This document shows, one piece after another, positions 6,947 through 13,116 of a DNA stretch of 13,116 bases. The position numbers and the translations under genes were made by a program. Under the pieces are notes generated by a model. It saw only the letters and a list, made by a program, of their open reading frames with translations, did no database searches and was not told where the DNA came from. This DNA comes from an uncultured Saprospiraceae bacterium (GTDB lineage: Bacteria; Bacteroidota; Bacteroidia; Chitinophagales; Saprospiraceae): the NCBI GenBank assembly GCA_937921525.1, contig CAKZUM010000755.1, positions 1 to 13,116 on the forward strand, written 5' to 3'. The stretch's first letter is position 1, and each line of letters starts with the position of its first letter.

Positions 6947-7099
6947 GAGTATGTCTAAAATTTGTACAAACTGATTATCAGAAGTTTAAGGTTTTGGCGA
7001 AGTATCAAAATTGTTGCCTAGCGAGCTAGGCGACCATTTTGATGGGAAGCCAAGTTCTTAAAATGCTGATAATCAGGAAGTAGAAATTTAGACATACTC
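6947..7099. mobile_element. 153-bp near-palindrome, MITE-like element
   Basis: The two halves, 6947-7022 and 7025-7099, are imperfect inverted copies along nearly the whole length. Outer ends read GAGTATGTCTAAA and TTTAGACATACTC. Next come CTGATTATCAG (6971-6981) and its complement CTGATAATCAG. Further in are ATCAAAATTGTT opposite ACCATTTTGAT. The centre is GCCTAGC-GA-GCTAGGC. The element is flanked on both sides by TAA (6944-6946 and 7100-7102), compatible with a 3-bp target duplication. It has no coding capacity, so it would need a transposase in trans. The structure is seen directly; mobility is inferred. It lies between two transcription units and would fold into a long hairpin if transcribed. 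Confidence 0.7.
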
Positions 7100-7124
7100 T
7101 AAACACATCATAAAATTTTAAGAT

Positions 7125-7143
7125 CTTTTAAATCATTTAAAAG
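7125..7143 (+). promoter_or_regulatory. Operator-like dyad upstream of the receptor operon
   Basis: CTTTTAAA (7125-7132) and TTTAAAAG (7136-7143) form a perfect 8-bp dyad around TCA, ending 26 bases before the receptor ATG. It could bind a regulator or form a weak leader hairpin. I find no clear -33/-7 promoter pair in the 70 bases between the palindromic element and the start. Confidence 0.35.
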
Positions 7144-7169
7144 TCTAGATACAGGAATCTCCTTGACGT

Positions 7170-9893
7170 ATGAAAAAAATAATTACCACTATCTATACTA
7201 CCATATTGGTTGTAGGTATCCCTTTCTTTTTGTCTGCACAAACGATAACAGACCTTCCTATTACAGCTACCTTCGAAGGGGCATCTATTGGTGAAGTCTT
7301 GCAAGAAATTGAAAAGACGAATAATGTGCCTTTCTATTATAAGCAATCAGACCTGCCTAATAAGTCTATTACGGCCACTTTTGAAAATGCTAGTTTATCC
7401 GATGTACTTTACGAAGTATTTAGGGAAACGCCAATAGATTTCATGGCTTATAGAGATTACGCCATTATACTTGCGCCGCAGAATATCGTCCAAGAAAGCT
7501 ATTCCGCTGATTACTACCAAGCTTTGGAAAATAATCTAAACGAAGATGAAAATGAGCGAGAAAATAAACGAACAATAGTAGTAGGGAATTTTAGAAATCT
7601 AAGTGCCACCGGTCGTGCAAAGATTACAGGTACTATTGTAGACGAACAAACGAAGGAGCCCATTATTGGAGCAACGCTTCTTTTTACGGAACTAAACGTA
7701 GGTACAGCTACTGATTTTAATGGTGTTTACGAAACGGAAATCCCTACGGGAGAATATGAATTATTGGTTCAGTATATCGGCTATTCTGATATGGTGAAAA
7801 AAATTAAAGTATTTAGTGATGGTACGGTAGACTTGGAATTACCTAAAGCTGCCGTAGATTTGGAAGAGGTGGTGGTATCTGCTAGAGCAGTAGATGCGAA
7901 CGTGGAGAATGCACAGATTGGAGTAAGTCGTTTAGAGGTGAAGGATATTAAGAAAACACCTACTTTTTTAGGAGAGGCGGATGTGGTGAAAACGCTTTTA
8001 TTGAATCCAGGGGTAAGTTCCATTGGGGAAGGGGCAACTGGCTTTAATGTAAGAGGGGGAAATGTAGATCAAAATCTAGTACTACAAGATGAAGGTTTTA
8101 TATTTAATTCCTCTCACGCACTAGGTTTCTTTAGTACCTTCAATGCAGATTTAGTACGAAGTGTAGAGCTGTATAAAGGAAGTATTCCTGCACAATTTGG
8201 TGGTCGATTAGCTTCTGTTTTAGATGTAGAATTAAGAGATGGTAATTTTGAAGAATTCAAGATTAAAGGAGGGGCTGGCCCCGTATCAAGTAGGGTGAGT
8301 TTAGAAGGACCCGTGATAAAGGATAAAAGTAGTTTCCTAGTAGGATTTAGAAGTACCTATTCTGATTGGATTTTAAATACTATCAATGTAGAAGCGGTAA
8401 AAAGAAGTTCTGCTTTTTTCTATGATGCTAATTTAAAATATACGCATAGGATTGATAAGAAAAACTCTATCATTTTATCAGGCTATTCCTCACAAGATGA
8501 ATTCGTATTTAATCAGGAATTTGGATTTGATTATGAGACTTGGATGGCACAGCTCACTTTCAAAACTATCTTTAGCGATCAATTATATAATAACTTCAGC
8601 CTTACCACTAGTACCTATACCAGTAAGCAAACGGATTTAGCAGAGTTGACAGGCTCGGCTTTGGAAAATAATATTTCTTACTATAAATTCAAAAATGCAT
8701 TGACCTATACACTGGACAATGATATGAAGTTGGATATGGGTATTTCTTCAATTCTCTATAATAGTTTGCCAGGAGATAGAACACCTTTTGGCGATCTATC
8801 AGATGTATTGCCTAAGCGTCTAGAAGAAGAGAAAGGACTGGAGTCTGCTGCTTTTATCAATACAGAATATGAGGTTTCTTCTAGTTTATTGGTGACAGGT
8901 GGATTAAGATTTTCTTATTACCAATTTTTAGGACCGAAAACAATTTATCAGTATAGAGACAATGATCCTACTTTAGGATTTGATAATGCAATAGGTGCCA
9001 ATATTGAAGATGGCGTGATTGCCTCTTATGGTACTTTAGAACCTAGAATTTCTCTTCGATACCGACTGAGCGCAGACAAATCTGTAAAATTGGGGTATAG
9101 CCGTACAGCACAATACGTTAATCAAATTTATAACTCAGATACACCAACGCCGACCAATCAATTTCAATTATCAACGAATTATATCAAGCCACAACGCTCG
9201 CATAATTTATCAGCTGGATATTTTCAGAATTTTAATAATAATAATATCGAGACTTCTGTGGAGCTATTTGCTAGAGTGATAGATGATGCATTTGATTATA
9301 AAGATTTTGCAGAATTAATTGTGAACGATCATTTGGAAACAGAAATATTAGCAGGAGAGGGGAGAGCAGCAGGTGTGGAATTGAGTATTAAAAAGAAAGA
9401 AGGTACTTATAATGGTTGGGTGAGTTATACTTATTCTCGTGCTGAACGGCGAATAGATGGAATCAATAAAAATAACTGGTACAGCAGTAATTTTGATCAA
9501 CCCCATAATGCTTCTTTAGTACTGAATTACAATCCGAATAAACGACACACGGTAACGGTAAATTTCAATTATTCCACAGGGCGTCCAGCGACTCCTCCTT
9601 TAGGAAATTATGTAACGGATAGAGGTTTAGCTATTCCTATATATGCAGAAAGAAATCAAGTGAGAATACCAGACTACCATCGAATGGATATTGCTTATAC
9701 GATCGATCAAGGATATAAGAAAACCGCTAAGTTTAAAACGAGTTGGACGATTTCTTTATATAATGTTTATGGTCGAAAAAATGCCTTCTCTGTGTATTAC
9801 ACACAAGGAGCATTTAATATTCCACAAGCAAATAAATTAGCTATTTTAGGTTCTGTATTTCCTGCAGTTACTTTCAATTTTGAAATCCTATAG
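7170..9893 (+). CDS. TonB-dependent outer membrane receptor with STN and carboxypeptidase-like domains
   Basis: This 907-residue SusC-like receptor imports an unknown ligand across the outer membrane, powered by TonB. In order it has a signal peptide (1-23, ending FFLSA), an STN domain (about 30-103, two beta-alpha-beta units with ITATFEGASIGEVL and ITATFENASLSDVL), and a linker. A carboxypeptidase-D-like beta sandwich follows (about 151-226, ITGTIVDEQTKEPIIGATL...DFNGVY). The plug (about 240-358) has NPGVSSIGEGATGFNVRGGN and VELYKGSIPAQFGGRLASVLD. The rest is a 22-strand-type barrel ending in an aromatic-rich terminus (FPAVTFNFEIL). An STN domain often links such receptors to an anti-sigma/ECF regulator; none is in this window. 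No SusD gene follows. Instead a DUF4249 lipoprotein and an MG2 protein do, which defines a different cassette from the SusCD type. Start ATG 7170 gives a proper signal peptide. Confidence 0.95.
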   Translation: MKKIITTIYTTILVVGIPFFLSAQTITDLPITATFEGASIGEVLQEIEKTNNVPFYYKQSDLPNKSITATFENASLSDVLYEVFRETPIDFMAYRDYAIILAPQNIVQESYSADYYQALENNLNEDENERENKRTIVVGNFRNLSATGRAKITGTIVDEQTKEPIIGATLLFTELNVGTATDFNGVYETEIPTGEYELLVQYIGYSDMVKKIKVFSDGTVDLELPKAAVDLEEVVVSARAVDANVENAQIGVSRLEVKDIKKTPTFLGEADVVKTLLLNPGVSSIGEGATGFNVRGGNVDQNLVLQDEGFIFNSSHALGFFSTFNADLVRSVELYKGSIPAQFGGRLASVLDVELRDGNFEEFKIKGGAGPVSSRVSLEGPVIKDKSSFLVGFRSTYSDWILNTINVEAVKRSSAFFYDANLKYTHRIDKKNSIILSGYSSQDEFVFNQEFGFDYETWMAQLTFKTIFSDQLYNNFSLTTSTYTSKQTDLAELTGSALENNISYYKFKNALTYTLDNDMKLDMGISSILYNSLPGDRTPFGDLSDVLPKRLEEEKGLESAAFINTEYEVSSSLLVTGGLRFSYYQFLGPKTIYQYRDNDPTLGFDNAIGANIEDGVIASYGTLEPRISLRYRLSADKSVKLGYSRTAQYVNQIYNSDTPTPTNQFQLSTNYIKPQRSHNLSAGYFQNFNNNNIETSVELFARVIDDAFDYKDFAELIVNDHLETEILAGEGRAAGVELSIKKKEGTYNGWVSYTYSRAERRIDGINKNNWYSSNFDQPHNASLVLNYNPNKRHTVTVNFNYSTGRPATPPLGNYVTDRGLAIPIYAERNQVRIPDYHRMDIAYTIDQGYKKTAKFKTSWTISLYNVYGRKNAFSVYYTQGAFNIPQANKLAILGSVFPAVTFNFEIL

Positions 9894-9901
9894 TAGGATT
9901 A

Positions 9902-10042
9902 ATGCTGTCACCAGAGCTTGCGGATAATCCACGACTATTTTGTCCAGAACCTATCATTTTCGGAGCAGCACCTCCAGAATGTTGCAATTGTTTGTCTTTT
10001 CAAAATTCTACGACAGACAAACCAAGTTGGTGGATTGAGTAA
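9902..10042 (+). pseudogene. 3' remnant of a second DUF4249 gene (46 codons)
   Basis: Between the receptor and the intact DUF4249 gene, 9902-10042 encodes a peptide that matches only the last 46 or so residues of that intact protein. Shared positions include SPE.A.NP, FC.P.P, the CCNCL cluster and the ending PSWW.E. It starts with an ATG nine bases after the receptor stop and ends in TAA, so it could still be translated by re-initiation. The signal peptide and almost the whole DUF4249 body are missing. Codons differ from the intact copy at many third positions (for example TGTTGCAATTGT against TGCTGTAATTGC), so it is an old paralogue, not a fresh tandem copy. It is most simply the scar of a deletion within a once longer cassette. 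Confidence 0.8.
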
Positions 10043-10051
10043 AAGGAAATG

Positions 10052-10068
10052 GTTCTTTGCCAAAGAAC
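10052..10068 (+). other. 17-bp perfect palindrome ahead of the DUF4249 gene
   Basis: GTTCTTTG (10052-10059) and CAAAGAAC (10061-10068) flank a single C. In RNA this gives a stem of about 6 bp. It lies between the remnant stop (10042) and the preferred DUF4249 start (10097). It could be an mRNA processing or attenuation site, or a protein-binding dyad, and it argues against the earlier ATG at 10049. Confidence 0.45.
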
Positions 10069-10096
10069 AAAAGAAATTAATTCTAAATTAAGTTTT

Positions 10097-11221
10097 ATGT
10101 ATTTGAAAAAAAATAAACAAAGTAGCCTTCTTCCTATATTTGGAAAGCTACTCATTATTGCGCTACTAATTTCTAGTTGTTTAGATCAGATAGATTTTGA
10201 TCGACCTGCCACTATTGAAAATGGAATCGCTATTCAAGGTAAACTAGTAAAAGGCAGCCCCAATTATATAAGAATTACCATTAGAAAGGTTTTTGATTTT
10301 GCGGAAAATGCACGATTGATTAATGCCAAGGTGGTGGATTTAATAGACGAGGATGGCAATCGCTTATCAATTGATTCTTCAAGGGATGGTGTTTTTGAAA
10401 TGGAGATTACTGATGAGCAGATGGTCATTGATTATGGTAAGAATTATAGTCTTAGAATAGAGTTATTTGATAATAGAGTGTATGAATCGGAAATAGAGTC
10501 GATTATGCCAGTTCCCACTCCCGTAGAGTTGAAGGTACAGAAGGTTATTAAAGAAAGTGTTAATAGCCTTGGTGATTTGGTTGATAGAGAATTTTTGGCT
10601 TTTACAATGGATACCCCATTAGAAATAGCGGAGGGATCTGGGAATGTGAAAATGCTATGGGAATTAGAATCTACCTATAGGTATTCTGATTCTGCAGAAT
10701 CTTATAGCTCGTTCGCATGTCGACCTATTAGAATCGAAGATACCAACAAAGCTTGTTATATATCTGCCTCTCCAACGACTAACTTTATTCCGATAGATGG
10801 TCCTAATCTAAGTAGTAATTTTGTTACAGATTTTACGCTCTATGAAACTTCTATTAATAGTATTTTTGCAGAAGGGTATTACTTAACTGTATTGCAGCAA
10901 TCCATGACTCCTACGGCCTTTGAATATTGGTCACAAGTAAATAAAGTATTATCTAGAACAGGAGATTTATTTGAGCCACCTGCAGGAAAAGTAAAAACTA
11001 ATTTTTCGAATCCTAACGATGAAAACGATGAAGTTTTTGGCTATTTCTATGCTACTGAAGAAAAAGCCGTGAGAGTTTTTGTTTCTCCTGAATTTGCTAA
11101 TAATCCAAACAAGTTTTGTCCAGCTCCGCCATCTGAAAATGGGCAAGCACCAAGTGACTGCTGTAATTGCTTAACAACCACAGGAGCAACAACCATGATT
11201 CCTTCTTGGTGGGTAGAGTAA
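10097..11221 (+). CDS. DUF4249 family lipoprotein
   Basis: This 374-residue cell-envelope lipoprotein belongs to the DUF4249 family (PF14054), commonly encoded directly after TonB receptors in Bacteroidota and probably an accessory to them. I prefer ATG 10097. It gives MYLKKNKQ, a hydrophobic stretch and a lipobox LISSC with Cys28 as the lipidation site. An in-frame ATG at 10049 would add 16 charged residues and run through a palindrome. The mature part begins LDQIDFDRPATIENGIAIQGKLVKG, typical of the family, followed by beta-rich sequence. The C-terminus has a cysteine cluster (FCPAPP... CCNCL ...PSWWVE), possibly for disulfides or metal binding. A remnant of a paralogue lies directly upstream. 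It is 37 bases ahead of the MG2 gene and likely in one operon with the receptor. The exact role and ligand are unknown. Confidence 0.88.
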   Translation: MYLKKNKQSSLLPIFGKLLIIALLISSCLDQIDFDRPATIENGIAIQGKLVKGSPNYIRITIRKVFDFAENARLINAKVVDLIDEDGNRLSIDSSRDGVFEMEITDEQMVIDYGKNYSLRIELFDNRVYESEIESIMPVPTPVELKVQKVIKESVNSLGDLVDREFLAFTMDTPLEIAEGSGNVKMLWELESTYRYSDSAESYSSFACRPIRIEDTNKACYISASPTTNFIPIDGPNLSSNFVTDFTLYETSINSIFAEGYYLTVLQQSMTPTAFEYWSQVNKVLSRTGDLFEPPAGKVKTNFSNPNDENDEVFGYFYATEEKAVRVFVSPEFANNPNKFCPAPPSENGQAPSDCCNCLTTTGATTMIPSWWVE

Positions 11222-11258
11222 CTACGATTACAGTTCTTGACTAATTTATCAATTAACA

Positions 11259-12959
11259 ATGAATAATATCACTTTCGTATTTCCATATAGCAAACGGTTT
11301 TTGTATTCTTTTTTGACAATATGGATGATTGCCTTTTGTTCAGATATTACAGTAGCTTCTGTATCTGATTTGGAAGATAATACTAGCTATATCCATTTAG
11401 ATAAATCCTTCTATGTTACGGGGGAGGTGATTTGGTATAAACTATATCTAGGTAAAGAATTTAAAGAAAAAGAAGTGACGATTAGCTGTTTGATCGCCAA
11501 TCAAAAAGGGAAGGTCATTGGTACTATGTTTTACCAAAACAACGGGCAGATGCATTTCAATGGTTATTATAAAGTTCCATTTGATGCAGAATCAGGGATG
11601 TATACTTTACAATTTTCAGGGGTAGATAAAAATACAGACCAATCCATTGTATTGGGCGAAGTGTCTGTTCCTATTTATAATGACTTAAAAGGAATGGCTC
11701 CTCCTGTTGCTCCAGATTCTAATAGCATGGAAGTGACTATAGAAGAAACGGCTTCTCCATTAGCTAATGATCTTAAAGTAGTTATTAATTTACCTAAAAA
11801 TAGCTATCAGCAGAGAGAGGCAGTAGCTGGTTCTGTTAGTGTTACGAATGCTGCTGGACAACCTATTGCAGGTAATTTATCTATTGCAGTAGTAGACAAA
11901 GAATTGGTAAACGGAGGAATCGTTCAAAGTACTAATATTGCTGGTAGTGGAGAGTATAAGAAAGATTTATACTTGACAGGAACCGTCAGTAACCTAGCTG
12001 GAGGGAGTGCAGAAAATAGTGTGATAGGAGGTTTTTCCGCAACGGATGCTCAGATTTATTATGCAAAAGTTAAAGAAGGAGGAAAGTTCAGAATGAAGTT
12101 GCCAGTATTTAATGGGGACAAAATTATTCAATTTTTGGGAGATCCTAAATCTGTTGAAAATATCGGTGTTCAATTGGAACAAAGTATTGCAGCTAACAAT
12201 GGAGAATTACCAATCAATAATAGAGTCGCTAATTATGTTGCACTAAGTAAGCAGCGAAAGAAAATTTTTCAATATTATGCGGCATTAGAAAGTAACATAG
12301 AGATCACTCCAACTAAAGCTAAAATAGTAAAGCAAAAGGCGAATCAATCTTGGAATATTAAAGAATATGAATACTTTGAGTACATGTACATTTTCTTTAA
12401 AGAAAATTTGAGTCCTCTTCGATTTGAGTTCAAACCAGATAGTACTTATGCGGCAAAAATGTATAACCCTTCTAATCAGACCTCTGATAAATTCTTTGGA
12501 GGGAAGCCACTTTTTATTATTGATAATATTGCAACTAGGGATGGTAACTATGTGGCTCGAATGAGAATGGAGGATGTTGCCGAAGTAGAGTTATTTTATC
12601 GACTTAAGGATTTGAATAAGAATTATAAAATTTTTGGTAGTAATGGAGTTGCTAAGATTACTACATATGAAAAGCTGAATAAATTACCTGTACAAGAATC
12701 CAAGAATAACTTTACTATACAAGGCATACAAGAGGCGGCAGATTTTCCGCTCTTTAATCCTTCCGATATAAAAGATAGTAGACAGCCTTTTTTCCGACCA
12801 CAAGTTTATTGGAATCCTGATACGGCGACAGATGGCAGTGGTAAGGCCAACTTCAATTATTATCAAACGGATGATAAAAGTACTTTCCAAATCCAAGTAG
12901 TCTTTCAAGGAGAAAATGGAGAAATGGGCTATGCGACTAAGTTGTATACAGTTGAATAA
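11259..12959 (+). CDS. Secreted MG2-domain (macroglobulin-like) protein with plug-like segment
   Basis: This 566-residue exported protein starts with a hydrophobic signal peptide (about 11-34, cleavage probably near TVAS). Residues 43-140 are an MG2-like beta sandwich opening SYIHLDKSFYVTGEVIWYKLYL, the characteristic alpha-2-macroglobulin-type start in Bacteroidota. A second macroglobulin-like segment lies at about 171-215 (LPKNSYQQREAVAGSVSV). Residues 417-470 (PLFIIDNIA ... EVELFYRL ... FGSNGVAKITT) resemble a TonB-receptor plug. The C-terminus (514-566, VYWNPDTATDGSGKANFNYY) is another macroglobulin-type strand set. There is no thioester motif, so protease trapping by covalent bonding is unlikely. 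Such proteins commonly accompany TonB receptors and are presumed to be periplasmic or surface partners. It follows the DUF4249 gene by 37 bases, which suggests one operon. No terminator is obvious after it. Confidence 0.85.
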   Translation: MNNITFVFPYSKRFLYSFLTIWMIAFCSDITVASVSDLEDNTSYIHLDKSFYVTGEVIWYKLYLGKEFKEKEVTISCLIANQKGKVIGTMFYQNNGQMHFNGYYKVPFDAESGMYTLQFSGVDKNTDQSIVLGEVSVPIYNDLKGMAPPVAPDSNSMEVTIEETASPLANDLKVVINLPKNSYQQREAVAGSVSVTNAAGQPIAGNLSIAVVDKELVNGGIVQSTNIAGSGEYKKDLYLTGTVSNLAGGSAENSVIGGFSATDAQIYYAKVKEGGKFRMKLPVFNGDKIIQFLGDPKSVENIGVQLEQSIAANNGELPINNRVANYVALSKQRKKIFQYYAALESNIEITPTKAKIVKQKANQSWNIKEYEYFEYMYIFFKENLSPLRFEFKPDSTYAAKMYNPSNQTSDKFFGGKPLFIIDNIATRDGNYVARMRMEDVAEVELFYRLKDLNKNYKIFGSNGVAKITTYEKLNKLPVQESKNNFTIQGIQEAADFPLFNPSDIKDSRQPFFRPQVYWNPDTATDGSGKANFNYYQTDDKSTFQIQVVFQGENGEMGYATKLYTVE

Positions 12960-12960
12960 T

Positions 12961-12984
12961 TCGACAAGTTTATCGACAAGTTCA
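12961..12984. repeat. 12-bp direct repeat after the MG2 gene
   Basis: TCGACAAGTTTA and TCGACAAGTTCA stand in tandem directly after the stop codon (TAA 12957-12959); a degenerate third unit may follow. Function unknown. Confidence 0.55.
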
Positions 12985-13002
12985 TCTATGTAGTTGATAC
13001 TA

Positions 13003-13116
13003 ATTTTACCACAAATTTGTAAATTAAATAGTTTTGTAAAGTTAGCCCAAGCAAAGCTAGGGTTGTATTTTACCACATAGATACATAGGTCACATAGCAT
13101 ATGTCACACTATGTGA
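13003..13116. repeat. Short repeats at the right window edge
   Basis: ATTTTACCACA occurs at 13003-13013 and again at 13067-13077. ACAAATTTGT (13011-13020) is a perfect palindrome. CACATAG/ACATAG units recur from 13075 on. TCACATAG (13090-13097) pairs with CTATGTGA (13109-13116), the last bases of the window, so the structure probably continues beyond it. Similar ACATAG-rich repeats occur between genes in other Bacteroidota, to my recollection. No gene or clear terminator is seen. Confidence 0.5.

Noticed and set aside
6768..6974. 68-codon hydrophobic open frame downstream of the histidine kinase
   Set aside because: Composition looks non-coding, no family is recognised, and its end runs into the 153-bp palindrome.
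10049..10096. Earlier in-frame ATG for the DUF4249 gene
   Set aside because: It would put a charged stretch ahead of the signal peptide and read through the 17-bp palindrome; ATG 10097 gives a normal lipoprotein start.
12684..13100. 138-codon open frame on the minus strand at the right end
   Set aside because: It is antisense to the conserved C-terminus of the MG2 gene and then crosses repeats.
1..13116. tRNA, rRNA or CRISPR array
   Set aside because: No cloverleaf, rRNA signature or regularly spaced direct repeats were seen on reading the window.

Overview
This AT-rich window reads as a chromosomal segment from a member of the Bacteroidota. The reasons are a SusC-type TonB receptor with STN and carboxypeptidase-D-like N-terminal domains, a DUF4249 lipoprotein, an MG2 (macroglobulin-like) partner, a TPR plus LytS-type histidine kinase, a DUF1015 protein next to a Kdo transferase, few Shine-Dalgarno sequences, and promoter-like TTTG / TAnnTTTG elements. 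I cannot fix the genus. Order-level guesses such as Saprospirales or Cytophagales would be speculation.

Layout. Positions 1-2254 (minus strand) hold a two-gene unit: a DUF1015 protein followed, with a one-base overlap, by waaA/kdtA (Kdo transferase), which runs off the left edge. The waaA gene appears to use an ATT start codon and carries an in-frame palindromic insertion. After a short divergent intergenic region, 2364-4148 (plus) encodes a full-length Xaa-Pro aminopeptidase (M24B). Positions 4149-4732 are not empty. They hold a perfect AT-rich inverted repeat, a good promoter match, a UUCG-capped 5'-leader hairpin, a 56-codon gene with a double-glycine leader-like peptide, and a strong intrinsic terminator. 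This looks like a self-contained small-peptide transcription unit. Positions 4733-6643 encode a soluble TPR/coiled-coil/LytS-type histidine kinase with no response regulator beside it in this window.

Positions 6644-7169 are non-coding in my reading. They contain a 10-bp stem, a 153-bp near-palindrome that looks like a MITE or other mobile palindromic element, and an operator-like dyad just before the next operon.

Positions 7170-12959 (plus) form an outer-membrane cassette: a TonB-dependent receptor, a 46-codon remnant of a second DUF4249 gene, an intact DUF4249 lipoprotein, and an MG2-domain protein with a plug-like segment. The three intact genes plausibly form one cell-envelope system. The receptor would be in the outer membrane, with a lipoprotein and a secreted macroglobulin-like protein as partners; the ligand is unknown. 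The right edge (12960-13116) holds short direct and inverted repeats and no gene.

The items most worth a second look are the orphan double-glycine peptide gene, the truncated DUF4249 tail in the receptor operon, the 153-bp palindrome, and the palindrome inserted in frame inside waaA.
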